The position numbers and the translations under genes were made by a program. Positions 24,955 to 33,455 of a DNA stretch of 41,098 nt are shown here, piece by piece (position 1 is the first letter of the stretch; every line of letters starts with the position of its first letter). The notes under the pieces are model-generated. The model made no database searches. It saw only the letters and a program-made list of their open reading frames with translations, and was not told where the DNA came from. The DNA comes from Alteromonadaceae bacterium UBA2620 (GTDB taxonomy: Bacteria; Pseudomonadota; Gammaproteobacteria; Enterobacterales; Alteromonadaceae), in assembly GCA_002339125.1 (NCBI GenBank), contig DDJQ01000089.1:1-41098 (forward strand), in the 5' to 3' direction.

Positions 24955-27810
24955 TCACTCGTTGGTCAAATAGGATCGCAGCACCGCAATCAACGATTCA
25001 CGCGAGCAGGGCTTACTTAAATGTTCATTCATTCCGGCGGCTAAGGCTTTTTGTTTGTCTTCAATCATAGCCGCTGCGGTAACCGCAACAATGGGCACTT
25101 GCATTCCGTCGGCTCGTATTTTTTTGGTCGCAGCAAAACCATCCATAATCGGCATTTGAATGTCCATTAAAATAATGTCGAATGAGTGTTCCTTAACCAT
25201 ATTTACCGCTTCGCCACCATGTTCTGCGAGATGTACGGTCAAACCCAACGAGGTAAGTTGATTCAGCATAACTTGCTGATTAATGGGGTTATCTTCTACT
25301 ACCAATACGTTGCCCGAAAACTTAACCACAATAGGTTTTGTTGAACGTACATTGGCTCGTTTGAAGTCGTCAATTTGTTCTCTGGTGGCGACTGGGAAGG
25401 GTATGCTCAGAGTCACGGTTGTACCCTGATCAACTTCGCTCTCAATAGCAACGGTGCCATCCATTAATTCAACTAATTGCTGTACTATGGTCATACCAAT
25501 GCCGGTTCCACCATATTGACGATTGTTACTCGTATCCGCCTGCGAGAAAGCAACAAATATGTCTTCAATTTGCGCTTTCGACATACCTATGCCTGTGTCT
25601 GAGATGACCCACGTTATGCGCTGAAAATGTTCATCCATGGGTTCACATTGCATAGATATAGAAACCTCCCCCGTGTGGGTAAATTTCACCGCATTAGACG
25701 TCACATTCAATAACAATTGCTTCAAACGTAATGGGTCGCCGACGTAGTAAGCCGAGCAACCTCTGCCAAAATTGAGTTTGAAAGCAATACCATTTTCCTT
25801 ACAGCGTGGCTCATAGACCGCATAGATCTGCTTTAAAACCGAAGACAACAAAAACACCTGAGATTCTAATGCCAGCTCATTTCGCTCAATTTTAGACAAA
25901 TCTAAGATGTCGCTGACGATACTCAGAAGTAACTCACCAGACTGATTTATCTTGTTGGCTTTTTCAGTTATTGCGGCGTTGTTTGCTTCACTTTTTATCA
26001 ACTCGCTAAACCCGAGAATCGCATTTAATGGCGTGCGAATTTCATGGCTCATATTGGCCAAAAATTCACTTTTCGCGCGGTTTTCCAGTTTCGCTTTTAG
26101 CGCGGCTTCCTTTTCTTCTTGCTGTAGTTTTTGGGCTTCTCGTAATTGATTGGCAACTTCGTTTAATTCTTTAGTGCGTTGTTCAACCTGATGCTCTATT
26201 TCGTCAGTGTGCCCTGCTACTACCAACATATACCAGCCCAATAAACCTGCGAAAATAAAGCCGCCGGAGGCAAGGATATGGACCAACCAAGGATGCTCTA
26301 CAAAAATATGTTGGTTGGTGTGAATCAAGTACCAGTTGTGACTTCCTACGTTAATTTCAGCGACTGTCGCTAGGGCAAATTGTTGTAGCAAAAATTGGTT
26401 ATCGGTTACATCATTTTGCTTGAAGAGTGTGAGTTCAGTAGCGCTGTAATTAGTCGAATACAGTACACTATTTTCACCCGACTGGTTAACGTCAATGAGT
26501 GCCACAGCGGTGTTAGGCATAATGATGTTACCAATAGCGCCAGCCACGAGATCTCCCATACGTAACACAATGGTGGCATAACCCAGCAGCTGTAATTGAG
26601 TATCATTATCTTGGTGAACAGGTAAAAACACCAAAATACCGGCTTGACTTGCTGTTTCCTGAACCAAATTGATGGGCGAAGTAGGCTGGATACTATTATT
26701 GGCCAGAGCAGTATCCAGAGCTGCGCGTCGCGACGCATTAGAGTATACGTCAAAGCCGAGCGCTTTGCTGTTATCACTAAATGGCTCAATATAAGTGACC
26801 ACAACATGCCTATCTTTAGGGCGAGATTTGATTAACTGCCCGTCGACATCACGTTCACTGACACGGAAATTCACGGGCGGTGCTTGCCTAGCATATTGCT
26901 GCGCAGTTAAATTTTCGAAATCGGCTAGTTCTTCACCGTTAAATGCACGATTCCAAGAAATACCATGCAGCACAGGATAACGAGAAATGAGTTCATCGGT
27001 AAATTCACGAAACGAATGCGGATTAATATCTGGATTGGTAAGGACAAATCCTTTCAGCGAATACAAAGTGTTAGTCGCATTAGTTACATTGGTGGCTAGC
27101 GTATTCGCTAGTAACGTAGAATTATCGCTGAATGATGCCTGTTGTTTTAGCTTTTCTCCGTATGCCGATAAGCCCGTAACCAACGCCACAAAAATCAGCG
27201 TACCCAATAAGGTCAGTAACACCATTTTCATTTTCGACTTGGGTAGTTTGCTAATGTTTGGAAAGAACACAATTAACCAAGGAATCGTAAAAATAACGCC
27301 AATGGCATCACCTAACCACCATATTAACCAATTTTCCGTAACCGCTTCTTCGGGGACAAGACCAACGGAATGCAAAAAAAACACACTAAGCGTGGCATTC
27401 ACCAGAGTACTAACCACACCGCCTAAAACTAAGAAACTAATAACGTATTTAGGTATAAAGTAATTAAAGGGAAAGCCTATGAAACGTTCGACCAATAACT
27501 TGCCCACATACGCCTGCAAGGTAGCAAACAAGCCTATTATGATAGGCGTTAATAGAAAGGGTAAGGATGAGTCTATGGATAATGAAATATAACTATTGAT
27601 AGCAAACGAGCCTAGTAGCACGCCAAAAAGCGCCCTGTTCCCAAACAATAACACAGCCCCAAGCGCGAGGCCGGAGGCTGGCCAGATAATGGTGGAATAC
27701 CCAGGAGGGACAGAAGCAATTTGTCCTAGGAGCCCACAAAAAGCGTACCCCACTGCTATTGCGAGTGTAACGCCTAAAGAAGAAAATCGCGTGTTATACA
27801 AATGCACCAT
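24955..27810 (-). CDS. Hybrid sensor histidine kinase (MASE1-CHASE-HisKA-HATPase-REC)
   Basis: A 951-residue membrane kinase. Residues 1-215 form a multi-helix MASE1 sensor (PPGYSTIIWPASGLALGAVL). A periplasmic CHASE-like domain spans roughly 235-475, with a final membrane helix near 500 (VHILASGGFIFAGLLGWYML). A coiled-coil linker (EQRTKELNEVANQLREAQ) leads to the HisKA H-box (FLANMSHEIRTPLNAILGF) near 585, with the phosphorylated His. The HATPase domain shows GGTGIGMTIVQQLVELMDG. The C-terminal receiver (about 825-945) begins VLVVEDNPINQQ and carries the acceptor Asp in IILMDIQMPIMDG. All catalytic residues are present. No separate response regulator adjoins it, so the output partner is unknown. 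Confidence 0.92.
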   Translation of the reverse strand: MVHLYNTRFSSLGVTLAIAVGYAFCGLLGQIASVPPGYSTIIWPASGLALGAVLLFGNRALFGVLLGSFAINSYISLSIDSSLPFLLTPIIIGLFATLQAYVGKLLVERFIGFPFNYFIPKYVISFLVLGGVVSTLVNATLSVFFLHSVGLVPEEAVTENWLIWWLGDAIGVIFTIPWLIVFFPNISKLPKSKMKMVLLTLLGTLIFVALVTGLSAYGEKLKQQASFSDNSTLLANTLATNVTNATNTLYSLKGFVLTNPDINPHSFREFTDELISRYPVLHGISWNRAFNGEELADFENLTAQQYARQAPPVNFRVSERDVDGQLIKSRPKDRHVVVTYIEPFSDNSKALGFDVYSNASRRAALDTALANNSIQPTSPINLVQETASQAGILVFLPVHQDNDTQLQLLGYATIVLRMGDLVAGAIGNIIMPNTAVALIDVNQSGENSVLYSTNYSATELTLFKQNDVTDNQFLLQQFALATVAEINVGSHNWYLIHTNQHIFVEHPWLVHILASGGFIFAGLLGWYMLVVAGHTDEIEHQVEQRTKELNEVANQLREAQKLQQEEKEAALKAKLENRAKSEFLANMSHEIRTPLNAILGFSELIKSEANNAAITEKANKINQSGELLLSIVSDILDLSKIERNELALESQVFLLSSVLKQIYAVYEPRCKENGIAFKLNFGRGCSAYYVGDPLRLKQLLLNVTSNAVKFTHTGEVSISMQCEPMDEHFQRITWVISDTGIGMSKAQIEDIFVAFSQADTSNNRQYGGTGIGMTIVQQLVELMDGTVAIESEVDQGTTVTLSIPFPVATREQIDDFKRANVRSTKPIVVKFSGNVLVVEDNPINQQVMLNQLTSLGLTVHLAEHGGEAVNMVKEHSFDIILMDIQMPIMDGFAATKKIRADGMQVPIVAVTAAAMIEDKQKALAAGMNEHLSKPCSRESLIAVLRSYLTNE

Positions 27811-27925
27811 TCCTTACACTTTACCTGTTAAGTATAAATCATCAAATTTTGAGTGCCATTTTTGTTGTGGGTTTTGTTGACACAACCACACGCATTGCGT
27901 TAAAGCTTAACGGAAATTCCGAATT

Positions 27926-28390
27926 TCACCAGCGCCAGTCATCATGGTCTAATCCGAAGCTCTGTAAAAAAAGCATGTAATCTGTACGCCCCATCGCTTG
28001 TGCAACGGTCTTGAACTGTGTTTTGGCCTTCACGCACTTAACTTGTAGCAGTTCGAGACGTTTATCGGCATGCTCATTAAATTCTGAGTTCAAAATATCG
28101 TCAACCTTGTTTTGCGCATCCCAATATTGCAGCACGTACTCGAGCAATCGCCGGTAGATACTGGGTAAGCGTTTATCAGCAAATATTTTAGCTAGACCAC
28201 TTTGCAGTACAGCTTTATTAAAGGAAGCTATCGTTTCGTGTTCTGCCAAAACATCAATTTCGCTCAGCACGCGTTGGACGTCTTTAAGCAATTTGACATG
28301 GGAAGCCAATCCATATTCATGGCGTGCAAGCCCATCAATATCGCTAATCAGCATATCTAAGTTAACCAGTTGGCGTTGAATGGAGTGCAT
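27926..28390 (-). CDS. Hypothetical protein
   Basis: I do not recognise this gene. The open frame runs to 28588, but the upstream 66 codons are Cys- and aromatic-rich and look non-coding. The ATG at 28390 starts a uniform, soluble, mostly helical 154-residue protein (MHSIQRQLVNLDMLISDIDG). It is rich in Leu, Lys and acidic residues and ends LDHDDWRW. No signal peptide, membrane helix or catalytic motif is visible and no strong ribosome site precedes the ATG. It lies between the hybrid kinase and the chemoreceptor, so a signalling link is possible but unsupported. Confidence 0.5.
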   Translation of the reverse strand: MHSIQRQLVNLDMLISDIDGLARHEYGLASHVKLLKDVQRVLSEIDVLAEHETIASFNKAVLQSGLAKIFADKRLPSIYRRLLEYVLQYWDAQNKVDDILNSEFNEHADKRLELLQVKCVKAKTQFKTVAQAMGRTDYMLFLQSFGLDHDDWRW

Positions 28391-28647
28391 GAGTATAGAA
28401 GTATAGATCTTAGTAAATTGAAAGCGCGAACACTTCGGTATTATGCCTTTCACTGCCCCCGAATAACATCGTTTTCGTCGGTTAACGTAATATTGACTAG
28501 GGGTACAACACCAGAAAAAGTGCTTTTCTGCTCCAGCTTGCATCAGATCAATAACTCCGTTTACCCGGTGTTTACATTTAACGCTCAAGCCTCTTTACTC
28601 AATTTAAGCTCCCTTTTTTGGTAACGATTCTATGCGGATGAGCACTT

Positions 28648-30558
28648 GTGCAGATTAAAAATTGGAAAATAGGCACTAAGCTCACGGTAGCTTTTATCGC
28701 GATAACGCTCATCATATTAACCGTGGGACTGTTCAATTATCAGGGCATGAACACCATGCAGAGCAAAACCCAAGATATTTTGAGAGCATCTCCTTGGGTT
28801 GATGCAGCAATGGAAATGAAGCTATCGGTTACCACCGATATGCAATATGTCATGGAGTTACAGGCGGCCCAAAATATCGCTGAGTTAACTAGTGTATGGG
28901 CAGAACATGAAGCTAACGTCGCTATTTTTGACGTCTTTGCTGATGCTATTTTATTGGGTGCTCGCACTGATGAAGGCGTTATTGAAGCCGCAACCGATAG
29001 TTCGTTACGGGAGATAGTTGAGCGTGCAGATAGCGAACACAACACAAAATTCCAACCTGCCATTCGTTCAGTATATACCCTAACCAACGATTTTTTTATC
29101 CGCCATGACCAAGCTAACCAAGCCATGCTAGCGATGGAAGCCGCTTATGACCAAATAATCGAGCTTACTGAAAACTTTGAATCTGACGTAAAGGCTTATA
29201 TTAATAAACAAATTAGTCTTGGTGGCGATGCAAAACTTATTCTACAGCGTGAGAACCTTTGGGCAGATTTGTCGATGGAAATAAAAACGACAATTGGCAT
29301 CAGTCGAATCAAGATAGAGGAATATGCACAAACACTAGCGAGGGGCGCATCAGTAAAATAAACGACCAGCAACTAATAGCGAAAGTTAAGGAGTTAGACA
29401 CGTATCATAATGAACAATTCCAGCGCGCGGTAACCGCATTGATGACCGCCCGAAATGCGTTAGTCACGATTAATCAACAACGGGCACAAAGCGACGCCAA
29501 CGCCGATGCCATTGGAAGTGCTATGCAGGACATCATTGGTGGTGTTGAAGAGAGCGCAAAAGACGCAATGCGTCGTGCGCGAATTGCTTCAGATGATGCA
29601 GTCATCGCTACCTTGAGCAAAACAGGTAGTGCCGTTGTAGCGGGGGCATTAGTGGCAATAACCCTTGGCTTATATCACCCGTGCTATCACTCGTCCCTTA
29701 TCCGAGGCTGTCCACGTTGCTAACAAAGTTGCCGAGGGTGATTTATTACTAAAAATAAAAGCCTCCTCGAAAGACGAAACAGGGCAGTTGCTACAGGCCA
29801 TGTCTGCTATGGTCAACAAACTCACTGAGGTTATTTATCAAGTCCGTACCGGTGCTGACAGTATGGCGAGTGCATCTGAACAAGTCAGTGCAACTGCGCA
29901 GTCAATGAGTCAAAGTGCAACCGAGCAAGCCGCGAGTGTTGAAGAGACTACCGCCTCGGTTGAACACCTCAATCACTCTGTACAAAACAATGCAGAAAAT
30001 GCGCGAGTAACCGATGGTATTGCTGTAAAAGCGTCGGGGGAAGCTCAGCGCGGTGGCGATGCAGTTCTGCGTACTGTACAAGCAATGAAAGAAATCGCTA
30101 ATAAAATAACATTAATTGAAGACATTGCTTATAAAACCAATTTACTGTCGTTAAATGCGGCAATCGAGGCTGCACATGCTGGCGAACACGGTAAAGGTTT
30201 CACGGTAGTGTCTGCCGAAGTTCGCAAACTAGCAGAAAACAGTCGACTTACCGCGCAAGAGATCAACGAATTGGCCTCAGCAAGCGTAGCTATTGCCGAA
30301 GAGGCAGGTAAATTACTTGAGCAAATAGTTCCAAGCATCAGTAAAACTGCTGATTTGGTGCAAGAAATTACCGCTGCATCGGAGGAGCAATCAAGCGGTG
30401 TCAATCAAATTCACCAAGCGATGAATCAGCTAGAAACCGCCACTCAGCAAAATGCTTCAGCCTCCGAGCAACTTGCCGCCACCTCGGAAGAGCTGAGTGG
30501 ACAAGCTGAGTCATTCTTGAACGCGGTTTCCTTTTTCAAACTGCGTCCCCAGTCCTAG
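28648..30558 (+). pseudogene. Methyl-accepting chemotaxis protein with two compensating frameshifts
   Basis: Read through, this is a 636-residue chemoreceptor starting at GTG 28648. It has a membrane helix (KLTVAFIAITLIILTVGLF), a roughly 300-residue periplasmic helical sensor, a second membrane helix (about 333-350), HAMP (TRPLSEAVHVANKVAEGDLL), and a signalling domain with the hairpin tip EDIAYKTNLLSLNAAIEAAH followed by AGEHGKGFTVVSAEVRKLAE. The frame shifts at the GGGG run 29342-29345, where adding one G restores ARGRISKINDQQ. It shifts back at the CCC run 29662-29664, where removing one C restores AITLAYITRAITRP. The first and last parts share a frame. As written the gene yields a truncated 237-residue sensor. 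Sequencing error in short homopolymers is as likely as true decay. Confidence 0.85.
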
Positions 30559-30585
30559 TGGTAACCAGACGTACTGGGAACCAGA

Positions 30586-30591
30586 TATAAT
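30586..30591 (+). promoter_or_regulatory. Possible -10 box for the porin-cytochrome pair
   Basis: A perfect TATAAT stands 27 bases before the porin-like ATG, in the 60-base gap after the chemoreceptor gene. No good -35 box is found at normal spacing, so this is a weak call. Confidence 0.3.
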
Positions 30592-30618
30592 GAGAATCAA
30601 ACACAGCGGATAATAACG

Positions 30619-31971
30619 ATGAACATAACCAAACGACCCGTATCCTTGATTTTCGCTGCGTTAGTGTTTAGCTACGCAAATGTTGCGAGTGCTTATGCAC
30701 AATCTGACGAGGAGCTTGATGCCCGTATTCGAGCTGTTTCAGAATCTCTGATACGAGAAGTACTGCAAGAAAAGAATGACAAGATCTTAACCCTAGAAAC
30801 CAAAATTAAAACACTAGAACAACAGCTCGCTGCGCTCAAGCAAGAGCAGAGGCAAGAACAGGTGCAAGGGCAATCGCAACAGAAAATTGATACTAATGAC
30901 TCAATAGCCACTGCTAATACTTCCGATATAGCTCCTACATTTACTGCACCGACAGCAGTCATTACACCACCAGAAAATGAACTGGGGCTAGCAGGGTTTT
31001 ACGATTTTGCGGCGTTATCCAAGAATGTTAATCAACGTCACTTTGAGTTTGGTGGTTTAGAGCTGGGCTTAGAATATATCTACAGTGATCACCTTGCAGC
31101 TAATGCAGCCTTGGTTTGGGATGGTGATACCGCTGATGTGGGCGTTGCAGTCATCGATTACTATTGGTTCGACGATAACATACCCACCCGCGGGCGCATT
31201 TTTAATGACCCCGGCTTTCATATTCAGCTCGGTCGATTCGATCTTCCCTTTGGTATCGATTATCAATATTTTGCCTCCCCTGACCGTATTGCCTACTCCG
31301 CGCCACTCACCACAGAGCGTATTCAGCAAGGTGGATTTGGCGGTGATGGCTTGCGTAGCTATGGCAGTTGGGGCGATGTAAATTATGCAGTGTTCTGGAC
31401 TAATTCAGTATTTGAGGATGACGGGGACAGTATCGGCGGTAGGTTAGGATTAGTATTCGGTCGTACACCTTTTTTACTGCACTCTCAGTCCAACTCAAGG
31501 CTCGAAATCGGTGCGTCCGCGTTACTCGACTCAGACGGTGAAGGACACCGGCGTAACGAGGTTTTTGCACTAGACTTAAATGCTGAATATGAGCAGTGGC
31601 AGTTGAAAGGAGAAGTCATGTGGCGCAACGAATTTACTGGTTATGTAGATGATTTTGACAACCTGTTTGCTCCCCGTGACGAAAGCGCATTCTACATAAT
31701 GATTGCAAAAGGGTTTACCACGTGGAGCGACATGCCACTAACCAGTTATGTACGCTTTGACCGATGGTTACCAGACTATCATTTCAATGGTGATGATGAC
31801 GGTATGATTTATCGGGTAAACCCCATCAAACGACTCAGCATGGGTATCTCGATGCAAATGCACGACAATGTAGTAGTTAAATTCGATTACTTCGACACAC
31901 TAGGCAGCAACACTGACGAGCCCGATTTTTTAACCAACCTCGGCGCATTACAGCTCGTGGTACTTTATTGA
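30619..31971 (+). CDS. Outer-membrane porin-like protein with N-terminal coiled coil
   Basis: 450 residues with a signal peptide (residues 1-27, ending SAYAQ). A coiled coil follows at about 40-80 (KILTLETKIKTLEQQLAALK), then a low-complexity Gln/Thr/Pro linker to about residue 118. The remainder has alternating amphipathic strands characteristic of a beta-barrel: FEFGGLELGLEYIYSDHL, FHIQLGRFDLPFGIDYQYF and VVKFDYFDTLGSN, with a terminal ALQLVVLY ending in Tyr. The layout (coiled coil then barrel) recalls OprP/O-like or trimeric carbohydrate porins. I cannot assign a specific family. It is followed 26 bases later by a multiheme cytochrome gene, so the pair may act together. Confidence 0.7.
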   Translation: MNITKRPVSLIFAALVFSYANVASAYAQSDEELDARIRAVSESLIREVLQEKNDKILTLETKIKTLEQQLAALKQEQRQEQVQGQSQQKIDTNDSIATANTSDIAPTFTAPTAVITPPENELGLAGFYDFAALSKNVNQRHFEFGGLELGLEYIYSDHLAANAALVWDGDTADVGVAVIDYYWFDDNIPTRGRIFNDPGFHIQLGRFDLPFGIDYQYFASPDRIAYSAPLTTERIQQGGFGGDGLRSYGSWGDVNYAVFWTNSVFEDDGDSIGGRLGLVFGRTPFLLHSQSNSRLEIGASALLDSDGEGHRRNEVFALDLNAEYEQWQLKGEVMWRNEFTGYVDDFDNLFAPRDESAFYIMIAKGFTTWSDMPLTSYVRFDRWLPDYHFNGDDDGMIYRVNPIKRLSMGISMQMHDNVVVKFDYFDTLGSNTDEPDFLTNLGALQLVVLY

Positions 31972-31997
31972 GGTGCTGTACTGAGGCACTGTACTGA

Positions 31998-32555
31998 ATG
32001 ATTATGAAACGAATAACTTTTGGTTTAACACTTTTAAGCGCTGTTTTATTGTTTTCTGAAGCTTTGTTTTCTGGGGCTTCGTTTTCTGAGGAGCCTTACG
32101 CTGAGCAACAAAATATACCGACATCGGTACATCAAGTTACTGCACAGACAGATCCCGCAACTTGTCTTGGCTGTCACAAAGAAATGCCTTCGTCATTACC
32201 GCAAAATGGCCGACTAACAGAAGTCAACCGGAAACACTTCCACACTGATGACGCTACTATGAGCACGAGTTGCCATGATCCGTCGTCAGCCAAGCACATG
32301 CTGGGCAAATTCTCGCCTGAACAGTTGCCTCCTCACATGGCCCTATCAAAAGATGGTCGGGTGACCTGTTTAACCTGCCACTTCGTGCATGGCGAGCTAG
32401 AAGACGACAAGCCATGGGCCAACGTGGGTTTGTTTGAAAAACTGTTCAATAGCGAAAAACTTTACAAAACCTATTTGCTACGCGAAACCAACGTCAATGG
32501 AGAGCTATGTCTGACTTGCCACCACGCTGACGGTTATGCAGATGAAATAAAGTAG
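31998..32555 (+). CDS. Exported multiheme cytochrome c with one damaged heme site
   Basis: 185 residues with a signal peptide, so periplasmic (or beyond). Three complete CxxCH heme-attachment motifs occur: TCLGCHKEMP, TCLTCHFVHG and LCLTCHHADG. A fourth, at MSTSCHDPSS, has Ser in place of the first Cys; the codon is AGC, one base from TGC. The tail end of the protein, HHADGYADEIK, is short. Several extra histidines (RKHFHTDD, PPHMAL) could be distal ligands. The signal-peptide region contains a 15-bp tandem repeat (see 32049). It could pass electrons with the porin-like neighbour, but no partner reductase is in the window. Confidence 0.75.
   Translation: MIMKRITFGLTLLSAVLLFSEALFSGASFSEEPYAEQQNIPTSVHQVTAQTDPATCLGCHKEMPSSLPQNGRLTEVNRKHFHTDDATMSTSCHDPSSAKHMLGKFSPEQLPPHMALSKDGRVTCLTCHFVHGELEDDKPWANVGLFEKLFNSEKLYKTYLLRETNVNGELCLTCHHADGYADEIK
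32049..32093 (+). repeat. Three 15-bp tandem repeats inside the cytochrome signal peptide
   Basis: TTGTTTTCTGAAGCT, TTGTTTTCTGGGGCT and TCGTTTTCTGAGGAG lie head to tail and encode LFSEA, LFSGA and SFSEE. The unit is five codons, so copy number can change without breaking the frame, altering only the length around the signal-peptide cleavage region. Confidence 0.7.
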
Positions 32556-32578
32556 CTCGTCTGAAAATATGTTTTTAT

Positions 32579-32782
32579 CTAGTTAGCGTCGGTTGAATCT
32601 CGTTCTACCACACTACGAGGACTGCGCCTCAGGACCAAAAACAAATTAGTCACAGAAAGTGTAATAAATACACCACCTAACACGTAGAACAACGTCATGT
32701 CGTAAAAATAGGACAGAAAGGTCGCGATAATAGTGATGGTAATAAGGATAGGAGGTATGGTGATATTAGTACTGACTTGCAT
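32579..32782 (-). CDS. Two-helix membrane protein, candidate bacteriocin immunity protein
   Basis: 67 residues from the ATG at 32782, chosen because AAGGG lies seven bases upstream; the frame is open further but without such a site. Two membrane helices are visible (about 8-27, ITIPPILITITIIATFLSYF, and about 30-51, LFYVLGGVFITLSVTNLFLV), joined by a very short turn. A basic RRSPRSVVER tail suggests both ends are in the cytosol. It is third in line after the two double-glycine peptides, 48 bases from the second, on the same strand. Small membrane proteins in this position usually protect the producer from its own bacteriocin. That function is inferred from context only; I recognise no family. 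Confidence 0.6.
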   Translation of the reverse strand: MQVSTNITIPPILITITIIATFLSYFYDMTLFYVLGGVFITLSVTNLFLVLRRSPRSVVERDSTDAN

Positions 32783-32830
32783 GAGCATTCCCTTGTAAGT
32801 AGGGCCCGTCATGAGCCCCAAGCAACACGA

Positions 32831-33040
32831 TTATGATTCAAGTGCCGCGTAAACACCAGTGATAGTTCCCACAAATCCACCTACCAATGTGCCAACTAAT
32901 ACCCCGGGCACACCCGCAACCATTCCGATTTGGGCGCCGATAGCTGCACCACCAGCGAATCCAGAGATTCCGCCGACAGCCGCATCACTTGCATTTCCGC
33001 CGGTGACTAACGATAGACTTTGCTGATTCAATTCCTGCAT
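32831..33040 (-). CDS. Double-glycine-leader bacteriocin-like peptide 2
   Basis: 69 residues. The leader MQELNQQSLSLVTGG has the double-glycine pattern (Leu at -12 and -7, Val at -4, Gly-Gly at -2/-1) recognised by C39-peptidase ABC exporters. The predicted mature part is 54 residues, starting NASDAAVGG. It is rich in Gly, Ala and Val with GxxxG helix-packing motifs (GAQIG, GMVAG, GVLVG, GGFVG). AGGAG stands eight bases before the ATG, inside the last codons of peptide 1, with five bases between the two genes. The open frame extends upstream, but that part is Arg/Cys/Trp-rich and is a shadow of peptide 1. The pair resembles class IIb two-peptide bacteriocins. No exporter gene is in the window. 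Confidence 0.75.
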   Translation of the reverse strand: MQELNQQSLSLVTGGNASDAAVGGISGFAGGAAIGAQIGMVAGVPGVLVGTLVGGFVGTITGVYAALES

Positions 33041-33045
33041 TAATT

Positions 33046-33276
33046 TCACTCCTGTGTAAAGTAACCGATTGCACCACCGATAATAGCCCCAACTACGATA
33101 CCGGCTACGCCTGCGACAGCTCCCACACGAGAGCCAAGTTGGGCACCAGACAGAGCCGCTCCCCAACTTGCACCGGCTGTCGCCAGACTAGCCCCAGTGC
33201 CAGCACCGACGATGGCTCCTGTTGTGGTATTTCCACCGTTGACCAACATCAATTGGTCCGTATTTAGTAATTTCAT
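33046..33276 (-). CDS. Double-glycine-leader bacteriocin-like peptide 1
   Basis: 76 residues from the ATG at 33276, which has AGGG seven bases upstream. The leader MKLLNTDQLMLVNGG is the same length and pattern as that of the next peptide (Leu at -12 and -7, Val at -4, Gly-Gly). The predicted mature part of 61 residues contains many GxxxG motifs (GAIVG, GSRVG, GAVAG, GIVVG, GGAIG) and a hydrophobic C-terminal helix, VAGIVVGAIIGGAIGYF. Such peptides insert in membranes, and paired GxxxG helices are the hallmark of two-peptide bacteriocins. It heads a three-gene unit with peptide 2 and a two-helix membrane protein. Confidence 0.75.
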   Translation of the reverse strand: MKLLNTDQLMLVNGGNTTTGAIVGAGTGASLATAGASWGAALSGAQLGSRVGAVAGVAGIVVGAIIGGAIGYFTQE

Positions 33277-33384
33277 AAATATCCCTTTTTTATTTTTCCC
33301 AAATGGGATGGTCATTGTGGTCTATCTCATCACAGGTTTCAGCTGTACGTCAGTTGGGAATAATGCGGAAAATTAGTAGTAACA

Positions 33385-33425
33385 AGCGATCGCTTTTGTT
33401 ATAAATCTTTCGTGTCGTAAGACAA
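33385..33425 (-). promoter_or_regulatory. Promoter and palindrome before the bacteriocin-like genes
   Basis: On the minus strand TTGTCT (33420-33425) and TATAAC (33398-33403) form -35/-10 boxes with a 16-base spacer. The perfect palindrome AGCGATCGCT (33385-33394) would cover the transcription start and could be an operator. The region is shared with the divergent HEPN/MNT pair, whose autorepression could also use it. The predicted 5' leader is about 115 bases. Confidence 0.35.
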
Positions 33426-33455
33426 ATATTTAGTTTATATAGGGTGGTTTTTAGC

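Noticed and set aside
28391..28588. N-terminal 66 codons of the unknown gene
   Set aside because: The composition looks non-coding; used only as an open frame upstream of a better start.
29259..29723. Separate gene in the middle of the chemoreceptor
   Set aside because: It is the shifted middle part of the receptor; no ribosome site, and its ends make sense only when joined to the flanking frames.
33041..33166. Upstream extension of bacteriocin-like peptide 2
   Set aside because: It is Arg/Cys/Trp-rich, overlaps peptide 1 in another frame, and AGGAG marks the ATG at 33040.
33386..33393. GCGATCGC as a HIP1-type cyanobacterial repeat
   Set aside because: Single copy noticed and nothing else points to cyanobacteria; treated as a possible operator only.
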